A stretch of 64,000 bases of DNA. Source: Micromonospora profundi. GTDB taxonomy: Bacteria > Actinomycetota > Actinomycetes > Mycobacteriales > Micromonosporaceae. Below the pieces are notes generated by a model. The model made no database searches, was not told the origin of the DNA, and worked only from the letters and a program-made list of their open reading frames with translations. The stretch spans positions 4,807,001 through 4,871,000 of the forward strand of contig NZ_JAATJK010000001.1 in NCBI RefSeq assembly GCF_011927785.1, written 5' to 3'. Each line of letters starts with the position of its first letter. Position 1 is the first letter of the stretch. The translations under genes were made by a program, and so were the position numbers. Positions 54,341 to 62,598 of the stretch are shown piece by piece.

Positions 54341-54622
54341 CTACTGCCGCTCGGTGAAGCCGAACTGGATGATGCCCTCGTCGTCGACTGTGGCGTCCAC
54401 CGAGGCGTCGCCGAGCAACTCGACGGCGTCCGCGTCGAGGAAGATCCGGGCACCCTGGTTGTCGACCACCTGGTCGCCCTGCTCCGGCTCGGGCACCAGT
54501 TCCACTGTGAGCGACCCGGCGTCGGCATCGGCGGCGATCCGCACCCCGCCGTCCTGGGCAACGTCCTGCTGGTTGGCAAGGTCACGGATGACGAGCACGG
54601 CGTTGTCGGTCATGGTGAGCAT
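54341..54622 (-). CDS. Cysteine-free HesB/IscA-like protein
   Basis: A 93-residue protein with the fold pattern of A-type iron-sulfur carriers (LTVELVPEPEQGD, then IFLDADAVELLGDASVD). The three cysteines that bind Fe-S in IscA/HesB are all missing, including the C-terminal CxC, which is replaced by a TERQ end. It therefore should not carry a cluster. AGGAG lies eight bases before the ATG. Similar cysteine-free HesB relatives occur in actinobacteria with unknown role. Confidence 0.8.
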   Translation of the reverse strand: MLTMTDNAVLVIRDLANQQDVAQDGGVRIAADADAGSLTVELVPEPEQGDQVVDNQGARIFLDADAVELLGDASVDATVDDEGIIQFGFTERQ

Positions 54623-54819
54623 GTGTGGAACTCCTCGTGGATTATGGGCACGCGGTCGCATTTCGCGCAGACCGGGCAGTCGGCCTCCCGCACGAGACAC
54701 ACGTGGGAGACGGCAGGAGAGGCGAACGGGCATCGCCGTCGCGTCGAGATCGGGGCAGCTGAGGGCCCCTTCCCTGCCCACGGTGCCCGCTGTCGGGCGA
54801 TCCGTCAAATAGAGCCACG

Positions 54820-55893
54820 TCAGTCGAGAGCGGGGGCGGGTGCGAGCAACGCGCGAATCTCGTTGACCGCCGCGCGGCCGGCCCGGTTGGCGCCGATCGT
54901 GCTCGCCGACGGGCCGTAACCGATCAGGTGAATCCGGTCGTCGGTGACGACACGGGTGCCGTCCATGACGATTCCACCGCCCGGAGCGCGCAGCCCGAGC
55001 GGGGCGAGATGGTCCAGCGCGGCGCGGAAGCCCGTGCACCACAGGATGACGTCGGCCCCGACGAACCGCCCGTCGGCCCAGGTCACGCCGTCGGGCGTGA
55101 TCCGGTCGAAGATGGGTAGCCGTTCGAGAACGCCGTCTTCCTGGAGCCGGCGGATCTCGGGGGTGAGCGGCAGACCTGTAACGCCCACCACGCTGCCCGG
55201 CGGCCGTCCGGCGCGTACCGCGGTCTCCACCCGGGCGACCGCGGCCCGGCCCAGCTCGGGGCCGAACTCACCGCTTGTGAACTGCGGTGGGCGGCGGGTC
55301 ACCCAGGTGGTGCTGGCCGCGACCGGGGAGATCTCGGCGAGCAGTTGCACCGCGGACGTACCGCCGCCCACCACCACGACACGACGGCCGGCGAACTCCG
55401 CGGGCCCCCGGTAGTCGGCAGTGTGCAGCTGCTGCCCCCGGAACGAGGACCGGCCCGGGTAGTGCGGCCAGAACGGTCGGGTCCAGGTGCCTGTGGCGTT
55501 GATCAGCGCCCGCGCCGTCCACGTGTCGTTGTCGCTGTGGACGTCGAGCCGGCCGTCCGGGCGGGAGCGCACGGCGCGGACGCGTACCGGTCGCCGGACC
55601 GGCAGGCCGAACGCCCGCTCGTACCGGGCGAAGTAGGCGCTGACCACCTCGGCGGCCGGGCGCTGCGGGTCGGCGGATGGGAAGGGCATCCCGGGCAGGT
55701 CATGGAAGCCGTGCACCCGGTCCAGGCGCAGGGTCGGCCACCGGTGCTGCCAGGCGCCGCCCGGCCCGTCGTCGCCGTCGAGGAGGACGAAGCCGCTTCC
55801 CGGGGTGAAGCCGGTGCGGCGCAGGTGGTATCCGGCGCTCAGGCCGGCCTGGCCGGCCCCGATCACCACGACGTCGACGGATTGGCTGCCCAC
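54820..55893 (-). CDS. Flavin-dependent monooxygenase (FMO/TrkA-like NAD(P)-binding)
   Basis: A 357-residue flavoprotein. The FAD motif VVIGAGQAGLSAGYHL is at residues ~9-24 and the NADPH motif VVVVGGGTSAVQL near 168. Between them lies an FMO-like stretch (YFARYERAFGL), and the C terminus has HLIGYGPSAST. Such proteins oxygenate amines, sulfides or ketones; the substrate is unknown. The frame runs to 56730 but overlaps the divergent aquaporin gene, so GTG 55893 is the sensible start. The ribosome binding site is weak. Confidence 0.85.
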   Translation of the reverse strand: MGSQSVDVVVIGAGQAGLSAGYHLRRTGFTPGSGFVLLDGDDGPGGAWQHRWPTLRLDRVHGFHDLPGMPFPSADPQRPAAEVVSAYFARYERAFGLPVRRPVRVRAVRSRPDGRLDVHSDNDTWTARALINATGTWTRPFWPHYPGRSSFRGQQLHTADYRGPAEFAGRRVVVVGGGTSAVQLLAEISPVAASTTWVTRRPPQFTSGEFGPELGRAAVARVETAVRAGRPPGSVVGVTGLPLTPEIRRLQEDGVLERLPIFDRITPDGVTWADGRFVGADVILWCTGFRAALDHLAPLGLRAPGGGIVMDGTRVVTDDRIHLIGYGPSASTIGANRAGRAAVNEIRALLAPAPALD

Positions 55894-55989
55894 ACGCTGT
55901 GCAACGCCGGGATGACCTTCGCTGTGCCCGGGGTCGCCCGTCACGCCTGTCACAGAGCCGGTTTTGCCCCTAATTGCCTGAATCACCCC

Positions 55990-55995
55990 TAGGCT
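55990..55995 (+). promoter_or_regulatory. -10 element for leaderless aquaporin transcript
   Basis: TAGGCT, six bases before the ATG at 56002, in the divergent region shared with the flavin monooxygenase gene. Confidence 0.5.
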
Positions 55996-56001
55996 GGGGA
56001 A

Positions 56002-56733
56002 ATGGATGATGCCCGCCGTGCGGCCGCCGAGTTCCTCGGCACGCTGCTGCTGGTCTTCTTCGGCGTGGGAGCCGCCGTGGCCGCCCGGGTCCAGGGTGGC
56101 GTGGTGGTGGTCGCGCTGGCCTTCGGGTTCGCCATGCTGGCCCTGGTCTACATGATCGGTCCGCTGTCCGGCAGCCACGTCAACCCGGCGGTGACCCTCG
56201 GCGTGCTGCTCTCCGGAAAGATCTCGCTGCTCGGCGCTGTGGCGTACTGGATAGCGCAGTTCGCCGGGGCGACAGTGGCCGCCTTCATCCTCTGGGGGCT
56301 GACCCGCTGGGGTGACGTGGCGGACCAGACCGGAGCGCTGGGCTCGAACGGGTACGGCGCGCACATCAACAGGGGCGGCGCGGCCGTCCTGGAGATCGTG
56401 CTGACATTCCTCTTCGTGCTCGTCGTCCTGGTCGTGACCAGTCGCAGCGAGAACCCGGGCACCGCCGGAGTGGCGATCGGGCTGGCCCTGGCCGCGACGC
56501 AACTGGTCGGCGTGACGCTCACCGGCGCGGCCGTCAATCCGGCTCGCGCCTTCGGCCCGGCCGTCTTCGAAGGTGGCGTGGCCCTGCGCCAACTCTGGGT
56601 GTTCATCGTCTTCCCGCTGCTCGGCGGGGCGCTCGCCGCGCTTGTGGCACCGCTCGCCATGGGCGCGCAGCGGCACTACTGGGGCGGGCACGCCAAGTCC
56701 GTGGGGCGACCACCGGAACCCGAACGGCAATAA
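56002..56733 (+). CDS. Aquaporin-family (MIP) channel
   Basis: A 243-residue inner-membrane channel with six transmembrane helices and both NPA boxes (SHVNPAVTLG near residue 65 and AAVNPARAFGP near residue 180). The Arg after the second NPA is kept. The His that lines the selectivity filter of water-specific AqpZ appears to be Gln (ATQLVGV), so transport of other small solutes is possible. TAGGCT six bases upstream of the ATG suggests a leaderless mRNA. Confidence 0.93.
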   Translation: MDDARRAAAEFLGTLLLVFFGVGAAVAARVQGGVVVVALAFGFAMLALVYMIGPLSGSHVNPAVTLGVLLSGKISLLGAVAYWIAQFAGATVAAFILWGLTRWGDVADQTGALGSNGYGAHINRGGAAVLEIVLTFLFVLVVLVVTSRSENPGTAGVAIGLALAATQLVGVTLTGAAVNPARAFGPAVFEGGVALRQLWVFIVFPLLGGALAALVAPLAMGAQRHYWGGHAKSVGRPPEPERQ

Positions 56734-56784
56734 CTTTCGGCCCAGCCTCTTTCCTGGCGATTATCTGCGTGGCAGCATCGGCGC

Positions 56785-58368
56785 ATGCATCGCCGTCTCT
56801 TTCCGCGAGCCCTAGCGTTGCTCGCGCTGGTCGCCACCGCGGCCACCGCTGGCGCGCCCGGCGCCACCGCCGAGTCGCCCACCCCGGCGACGACCCGGCT
56901 GCGCGCCACAATCGACGCGATCCTCGCCGACAACCGGCTGGCCGGCGCCCAGGCGTCGGTGGTCGTCGTCGACACCAGCACAGGGCAGACCCTGTACGAC
57001 CGCAACGGCGACAGACGTCTTATCCCGGCCTCCAACACCAAGCTGCTGACCTCGACGGCCGCGATGGAACTGCTCGGCCCCGGGCACCGGTTCACCACCG
57101 ACGTGCAGACCACAGGTAAGCGTCGTGGCGGGCTGCTCTCCGGCAATCTCCACCTGCGCGGCGGCGGTGACCCGACAATGCTGGCAGCGGACTACGACGC
57201 GCTCGCCGCGCAGGTCGCCGCCGACGGCGTACGGGTGGTCAGCGGCAACCTGATCGCCGACGACACCCGTTACGACAACACCCGGCTGGGCCCCGACTGG
57301 ACGTGGGACGACGAGCCGTACTACTACGCCGGCCAGGTCTCCGCGCTCACCGTCGCGCCGGACACCGACTACGACGCGGGCACCGTGATCGTGAACGCCG
57401 CGCCGGCCGCCCGGGCCGGTGCCAGGCCCGTCGTGAGCACCACCCCACCCACCCGGTACGTGCGGATCGACAACCGCGCCGAGACGGTAAGCGAGGGCGA
57501 GACCTCGATCTCGATCGAACGCGAACACGGCGGCAACACGATCGTGGTGACCGGCCAGATCGCGGTCGGCGACGAGCCCGCCAGCGACTGGGTGACCGTC
57601 TGGGAGCCCACCGGCTATGCGGCCGAGGTCTTCCGGGCCGCCCTGCACCGGCATGGCGTGCGCGTGCTCGGCCGGACCGTGCTGGGCCAGCCGACCCCGG
57701 AAACGGCCCACCTGGTGGCCCGGCACGACTCGATGAGCCTGGGCGAGCTGATGACGCCGTTCCTCAAGCTCTCCAACAACGGGCACGCCGAGGTGTTGAC
57801 CAAGGAGATCGGCCGGGTGCTGTCCGGTTCGGGCACCTGGTCCGCCGGTCTCACGGCCATCAGCGAGTACGTCGCCGACACCGGAATGGACACGGGCACG
57901 CTTCGCCAGCGGGACGGCTCCGGGCTGTCGCGTCGCAACCTGGTGCCGGCCACTGAGTTCGTCGACCTGCTCGCCGAGGTCCGGACCGAACCGTGGTTCG
58001 CCACCTGGTACGCGGCGCTGCCCATCGCCGGGCAGCCTGATCGGTTCGTCGGCGGCACGCTGCGCAGCCGGATGGCCGGCACCCCGGCGGCGGGCAACGT
58101 GCACGCCAAGACCGGCAGCCTGACCGGCGTTTCCGGCCTGTCCGGCTACGTCACCACTGCCGACGGTCACCTGCTGGCGTTCTCCATCCTGCTCAACAAC
58201 TATCTGACGGCGTCGGTCAAGACGCTTGAGGATCAGATCGCCGTGGCACTGGCCGGTCATCGCGAAGGCGGCACCAGCACCGCACGGGTGGCGCCGCCTT
58301 CAGTGCCGGACACGCCGCGTACCCCGGAGGGCGTGGAGTGCTCCTGGGTCAAGCCCATCACCTGCTGA
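56785..58368 (+). CDS. dacB: D-alanyl-D-alanine carboxypeptidase/endopeptidase (PBP4, DacB)
   Basis: A 527-residue secreted class C low-mass penicillin-binding protein that trims or cleaves peptidoglycan stem peptides. The signal peptide spans ~1-29. The active-site motifs are complete: SxxK as Ser83-Asn-Thr-Lys86, SxN in KLSNNGHAE and KTG in HAKTGSLTG. The large insertion between SxxK and SxN that marks the S13 family is present. The C terminus has two Cys (VECSWVKPITC). It follows the aquaporin gene by 51 bp on the same strand. No clear ribosome binding site is seen. Confidence 0.95.
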   Translation: MHRRLFPRALALLALVATAATAGAPGATAESPTPATTRLRATIDAILADNRLAGAQASVVVVDTSTGQTLYDRNGDRRLIPASNTKLLTSTAAMELLGPGHRFTTDVQTTGKRRGGLLSGNLHLRGGGDPTMLAADYDALAAQVAADGVRVVSGNLIADDTRYDNTRLGPDWTWDDEPYYYAGQVSALTVAPDTDYDAGTVIVNAAPAARAGARPVVSTTPPTRYVRIDNRAETVSEGETSISIEREHGGNTIVVTGQIAVGDEPASDWVTVWEPTGYAAEVFRAALHRHGVRVLGRTVLGQPTPETAHLVARHDSMSLGELMTPFLKLSNNGHAEVLTKEIGRVLSGSGTWSAGLTAISEYVADTGMDTGTLRQRDGSGLSRRNLVPATEFVDLLAEVRTEPWFATWYAALPIAGQPDRFVGGTLRSRMAGTPAAGNVHAKTGSLTGVSGLSGYVTTADGHLLAFSILLNNYLTASVKTLEDQIAVALAGHREGGTSTARVAPPSVPDTPRTPEGVECSWVKPITC

Positions 58369-58400
58369 ACGACGGCGGGGGCGCGTGCCTCCGCCGACGT

Positions 58401-58730
58401 TCAGGCCGGGCGGTCCGGTGTGGGGGGAACCGCCGCGGGATCGCCGCGCTCGATGAGCGCGGCGATCTCGGCGGCCCGCAGCCCGCGCAGCGCCAGCACC
58501 CTCGTGCCCCAGCGGTGCAACCGGCACGGGTGCGGGCTGGCGTCGTTGCGGCACACCACTCCGCCGGACCACCGTCGGGGCGCGTGCACCACCACCGCCC
58601 GCACCGCGAACTGGGCGTCCTCGCCCGTGACGTACGGCGGCAGGGGAATGTCGCGGAGCACCTCCCCGGGCACCTCATCGGCGCCGGGGGAAACGGCGGG
58701 ATGGACGCGGTGGGCGGTACTGCTGCTCAT
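58401..58730 (-). CDS. Small hypothetical protein
   Basis: A 109-residue soluble protein with no known domain. It has a Cys-containing middle (VVCRNDASPHPCRLHRWG) and a helical end (LRAAEIAALIERG). The frame is open far upstream, but GGAGG lies eight bases before ATG 58730, which gives a compact protein. The two Cys and His residues in one loop could bind a metal, which is only a suggestion. Confidence 0.65.
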   Translation of the reverse strand: MSSSTAHRVHPAVSPGADEVPGEVLRDIPLPPYVTGEDAQFAVRAVVVHAPRRWSGGVVCRNDASPHPCRLHRWGTRVLALRGLRAAEIAALIERGDPAAVPPTPDRPA

Positions 58731-58855
58731 CTGCGCTGCCTCCACAGTGGATGGGCGGACGGGATAGCAGAAAGTTACGACGCCATCGACCAAGCGCGAC
58801 GGACAAACTGTCCCAGCTCGTGGACCCGACCGGCCGATCAGCGCAGCCGGCCCGA

Positions 58856-59827
58856 TCAGCGCAGCGCGACGGCCTGGAGGCCGACGTTGCCGCAGTGCTC
58901 GGTGAAGACCTTCTCCACCGTCCAGGTCACCACCAGCCGGGCGCCCCTGGGCAGGACGAACCGGATGGTGAACTGGGCGCTCCGACTGGTGTACGGGTCC
59001 TCCAGTCGCACGGTGCTGATCGGCCCTCCGGTGGACAGTCGTGCGTCGAGCCGACCGCGCGCCATCCACGTCCCGGCGTACAGGTGGACGGTGCGCGGCT
59101 CGCCACTGCCCTCGACCGCGAGGCTGAAACCGTTGCCGACACCGCAGGTGTAGACGCCGTTCGAGCTGCCGCCGACGGTTCGCTCCGGCGTGCCGTCGGA
59201 CCAGCGGACCACCTCCTGGTTGCCGTCCCAGGCGACGCGGTTGCCCCTGCCGCCGGCGTCGACGATCTCCCCCGTGCCGGCGCGCTTGCTGACCTTCGAG
59301 TTGCCGCCGCGCAGCCCCCAGTGCATCCAGTCCCGGGCACCCACGGCGCTCAGGTCGATCTCGGCGGGCGCCTCCACCTGGCTCACCGACAGCACCGGCG
59401 CCGCTGGCGCCCTGGGCGGCGGGGCGGACGGCGGAGCGGGCGCGCTGGGGGTGGGGTCGGGCGAGGGCGGGCGCTCCCGGGGGCGCAGACCCGGCGTCGC
59501 CGGACCAGCCTCGTTGGTACGTCCCTCGGCGCCGGGAAAGCCTGTCGGCCGGGACGCTCCGGCCGGCGCGCCACCCGGCCCCCCGCCCGCGTCGCCGTCG
59601 GGCTCCGGTGCGGCGCGCGTGCCGAGGTACGTACCCAGGACGATCAGGCAGACGAGCGCGGCGATGCCCTCCAGGGCCCACCGCCTCCTCCGCCGGGCGC
59701 GGGCGATCCTGCGCAGTGCGCTGCGGTTCTGCGCGGCGTCGACGGCGTGCGCCCGGTGCGACGCCGGCCGGTGGGTCGGCTCGTTCGCGCCCTGGGACTG
59801 CGCCCGCGTGCGGTCCTCGTCCGCCAC
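58856..59827 (-). CDS. Membrane-anchored hypothetical protein with Pro-rich stalk
   Basis: A 323-residue protein with a cytoplasmic basic N terminus, one transmembrane helix (LEGIAALVCLIVLGTYLG, ~residues 50-67) preceded by RRRRRW, a long Gly/Pro/Ala stalk (~70-145), and an extracellular beta-rich domain of ~170 residues (VSQVEAPAEIDLSAVGARDWMHWG to the end) containing two Cys. No family is recognised. GTG 59827 has GGAGGGG nearby; GTG 59899 is an alternative that adds a low-complexity leader. Confidence 0.65.
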   Translation of the reverse strand: MADEDRTRAQSQGANEPTHRPASHRAHAVDAAQNRSALRRIARARRRRRWALEGIAALVCLIVLGTYLGTRAAPEPDGDAGGGPGGAPAGASRPTGFPGAEGRTNEAGPATPGLRPRERPPSPDPTPSAPAPPSAPPPRAPAAPVLSVSQVEAPAEIDLSAVGARDWMHWGLRGGNSKVSKRAGTGEIVDAGGRGNRVAWDGNQEVVRWSDGTPERTVGGSSNGVYTCGVGNGFSLAVEGSGEPRTVHLYAGTWMARGRLDARLSTGGPISTVRLEDPYTSRSAQFTIRFVLPRGARLVVTWTVEKVFTEHCGNVGLQAVALR

Positions 59828-60043
59828 CGACCCCTCCACTCCGCCGCCCGACCGCGATCGGCCGCGGCGGATCGCACCGTCCACTGTGGGCCGTCTCACG
59901 TTTGCACCGGCGTGGTCGACACGCTAGATCCGGACGGGTGGGCGTGTCCAGTCCGGAACCGGACGGTATCGGACAAGTCCTGCCCAGCCTGGGTGGGACC
60001 GGCTGGCGGACCTCCGAGGCCGCACCGACCGGTACGCGCCCGG

Positions 60044-60637
60044 TCAGCCGATCCGGAAGCCGAGCGCCTGTGCGATGACCAGTGCCTGCTCGGGGTCCAC
60101 GATCGCGCCGGCCCGCTCCACGCTCGTCGGGTCGAGTGCGGTCAGGTCGCTGCGCCGCAGGTCGGCGCCCCCGAGGCGGCACTTCTGCAGCTGCGCGCCG
60201 GAAAGGTCGACGCCTGTCACGGTGGCGCCGGTCAGGTTGGCGCCGCTCAGGTCCACCTCGCGCATCCGCACGTCACTCAGCCAGACGGCGCGCAGGTCGG
60301 CGCCGGGCAGCGCGACGAACGACCAGTCGCCGCCGTCGACCCGCAGCGGACGAAGGTCGCACTCCACGAAGGTGCTGCCGACCAGCTTGCAGCCGGTGAA
60401 CTCCGCCTCGAAGAAGTTGCACCGCTTGAAGACGCAGCGGGTGAATGCCGAATCCACGTGCCGGGACGCGTTGAACAGCACGTTGCCGAACGTGCACCCG
60501 GTGAAGACAGCGCCCCGCGTGACCGCCTCGGTGAGATCGACCTGGAAGAACTCGCAGCCGACGAAATGCCGGTCGGTGAACTCCTCGCCGTACCAGTCCT
60601 CGTGGCGGAAGGTCACGTCCTCGGTCAACTCCGGCAT
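60044..60637 (-). CDS. Pentapeptide-repeat protein
   Basis: A 197-residue soluble protein built from A(D/N)Lxx-type pentapeptides, visible as runs such as FTGCTFGNVLF, SGANLTGATV and GADLRRSDLTAL, which form a right-handed quadrilateral beta-helix. Relatives (MfpA, QnrB) mimic DNA and protect gyrase from fluoroquinolones, but many have other roles and the sequence does not decide. The flanking N and C termini are short. Confidence 0.88.
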   Translation of the reverse strand: MPELTEDVTFRHEDWYGEEFTDRHFVGCEFFQVDLTEAVTRGAVFTGCTFGNVLFNASRHVDSAFTRCVFKRCNFFEAEFTGCKLVGSTFVECDLRPLRVDGGDWSFVALPGADLRAVWLSDVRMREVDLSGANLTGATVTGVDLSGAQLQKCRLGGADLRRSDLTALDPTSVERAGAIVDPEQALVIAQALGFRIG

Positions 60638-60718
60638 CCGGTCAGGCTAGTGCCACCCGCCGACGGCAGGACGTCGCCTCCGCCCGGTAGCCCCTTCCGG
60701 TACTGCGGTACCGCCAAG

Positions 60719-60724
60719 TAGGTT
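60719..60724 (+). promoter_or_regulatory. -10 element for leaderless serine hydrolase transcript
   Basis: TAGGTT, seven bases before the GTG at 60732. No ribosome binding site is present. Confidence 0.45.
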
Positions 60725-60731
60725 CGGCGAC

Positions 60732-61964
60732 GTGAGTGTGGCTCGGAGCATGGACCCGGATCAGATCGGCTTCGACCCGGCGCGGCTCGCGCGGATCGAC
60801 GAGCACTTCGGCAGGTACGTCGACGACGGGCGGCTCGCCGGCTGGCAGGTGGTGGTCACCAGGCGCGGCGAGGTGGCGCACTCCTCGACGTACGGGCTGC
60901 GGGACCGGGAGTCGGGTGCCCCGGTCGAGGCCGACACACTCTGGCGGATCTACTCGATGACCAAGCCGGTCACCTCGGTCGCGGCCATGATGCTGTGGGA
61001 GGAGGGCCGCTTCGAGCTGACCGACGAGATCAGCCGCTGGCTGCCGGAGTTCGCCGACCTGCGGGTCTACTCGAAGGGTTCGGTGCTCAAGCCGTACACG
61101 GTGCCGGCTGTCGAACCGATCCGGGTGTGGCACCTGCTGACCCACACGGCCGGCCTGACATACGGCTTCATGCAGACCTCCGTTGTCGACGGGCTCTACC
61201 GGGCCGCAGGCTACGACCTGTATCCACCGGCGGACGTCGACCTGGCCAGCGCCTGCGCGGCGTTCGGCGAGCTGCCGCTGCTCTTCCAGCCCGGCACCGC
61301 CTGGGGCTACTCGGTCGCCACCGACGTGCTCGGCCGGCTGGTCGAGGTGGTCTCCGGGCAGAGCCTCGACGCGTTCTTCGCCGACCGGATCTTCGGTCCG
61401 TTGGGCATGACCGACACCCATTGGTGGGTCGACGGCGACCGGGCCGACCGGTTGGCCACGCTGTACGCGCCCGACCCGACCACCGGACAGGCGGTCCGGC
61501 AGGACCGGATCGGTTCACTGGCGCACCACAAGCCCGTCCTGCACTCCGGCGGCGGGGGTCTGATCTCCAGCGCCGCCGACTACCACCGGTTCACCCAGAT
61601 GCTGCTGCGCGGCGGCGAGCTGGACGGCGTACGCCTGCTCGGGCCGCGCACCGTGCGGTTCATGACCCGCAACCACCTGCCTGGCGGTCAGGATCTGGGC
61701 ACCCTGTCCACGGGAGGCTTCGCCGAGACCACCCTCGACGGGATCGGGTTCGGTCTCGGTTTCGCTGTGGTCGACGACCCGATCCCCAGCCGGGTGCCGA
61801 GCAGTGTCGGCGAGTACTACTGGGGTGGGGTGGCAAGCACCGCCTTCTGGGTGGACCCGGCCGAGGAGGTCACGGCGCTCCTGTTCACCCAGCTGCTGCC
61901 GTCGAGCACGTACCCTCTGCGCTCCCAGCTACGCCAACTGGTCTACGCCGCCCTGGCCGACTGA
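60732..61964 (+). CDS. Serine hydrolase of the class C beta-lactamase/esterase family
   Basis: A 410-residue cytosolic enzyme of the EstB type. The catalytic Ser-Lys pair is in IYSMTKPVTS near residue 77 (SxxK), the Tyr is in WGYSVATDVLG near residue 195 in place of a YxN triad, and LLTHTAGLTYG is a typical structural motif. Absence of a signal peptide and the EstB-like Tyr motif favour an esterase over a beta-lactamase. GTG 60732 is preferred; ATG 60750 is close. Confidence 0.9.
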   Translation: MSVARSMDPDQIGFDPARLARIDEHFGRYVDDGRLAGWQVVVTRRGEVAHSSTYGLRDRESGAPVEADTLWRIYSMTKPVTSVAAMMLWEEGRFELTDEISRWLPEFADLRVYSKGSVLKPYTVPAVEPIRVWHLLTHTAGLTYGFMQTSVVDGLYRAAGYDLYPPADVDLASACAAFGELPLLFQPGTAWGYSVATDVLGRLVEVVSGQSLDAFFADRIFGPLGMTDTHWWVDGDRADRLATLYAPDPTTGQAVRQDRIGSLAHHKPVLHSGGGGLISSAADYHRFTQMLLRGGELDGVRLLGPRTVRFMTRNHLPGGQDLGTLSTGGFAETTLDGIGFGLGFAVVDDPIPSRVPSSVGEYYWGGVASTAFWVDPAEEVTALLFTQLLPSSTYPLRSQLRQLVYAALAD

Positions 61965-62005
61965 CCCGAACGACGCCCCTCCCCCGGCCACCGCTCAACC
62001 CCGTC

Positions 62006-62060
62006 GATCATGAGGTTGGCGGGCCAGTGGATCACCTTGGGACCCGTCAACCTCATGATC
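62006..62060. repeat. Intergenic inverted repeat
   Basis: gatcatgaggttggcggg (62006-62023) and cccgtcaacctcatgatc (62043-62060) pair over 18 bp with one mismatch across a 19-base loop, between the convergent hydrolase and PPOX genes. It resembles repeated intergenic elements I associate with Micromonospora, and may also terminate both transcripts. Confidence 0.7.
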
Positions 62061-62089
62061 ACGGGGAGGCAACGCGGCCTCGCCCGCCA

Positions 62090-62554
62090 TTAGTCGGCTA
62101 GGCGGGGCGGGAAGCCGCCGGTGGCGATCGGACCCCAGGCGTCGATGGTGACCCGGATCAGCGACTTGCCCTGGCGCACCATCGCCGCCCGGTAGTCGTC
62201 CCAGTCCGGGTGCTCGCCGGAGATGCTGCGGAAGTACTCGACGAGCGGCTCCAGCGCCTCGGGCAGGTCCAGCACCTCGGCGGTGCCGTCGAGCTGCACC
62301 CAGGGCCCGTTCCAGTCGTCGGAGAGCACGCAGGCCGACACCCGGGGGTCGCGGCGGATGTTCGCCACCTTGGCTCGCTCGGGGTAGGTGGAGATGACAA
62401 GCCGGCCCTCGGCGTCGACGCCGGCGGAGACCGGGGAGGACTGCGGGCGACCGTCGGCCCGGGTGGTCATCAGCACGACGCGGTGCCGTGAGCGGAGGAA
62501 GTCGAGCAGGGTGTCCCGGTCGGCCCGGGTGTTCGTCGCGATGCTGGGTGCCAT
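62090..62554 (-). CDS. PPOX-class F420-dependent oxidoreductase
   Basis: A 154-residue split-barrel flavin/deazaflavin protein of the FDOR-B group. Typical segments are VVLMTTRADGRPQSSPVSAG, VISTYPERAKVANIRRDPRVS and WVQLDGTAEVLD. Length is normal. The cofactor is probably F420, common in this phylum, though heme or FMN variants exist. An ACGGGAG site precedes the ATG. Confidence 0.9.
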   Translation of the reverse strand: MAPSIATNTRADRDTLLDFLRSRHRVVLMTTRADGRPQSSPVSAGVDAEGRLVISTYPERAKVANIRRDPRVSACVLSDDWNGPWVQLDGTAEVLDLPEALEPLVEYFRSISGEHPDWDDYRAAMVRQGKSLIRVTIDAWGPIATGGFPPRLAD

Positions 62555-62598
62555 GACTCCCGTTCCTACCAGGGTCGGGGCGGGCCGGTGGCGGCGGG

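Noticed and set aside
60732..61964. Calling the serine hydrolase a beta-lactamase resistance gene
   Set aside because: There is no signal peptide and the second motif is of the EstB esterase type, so an antibiotic-resistance call is not supported.
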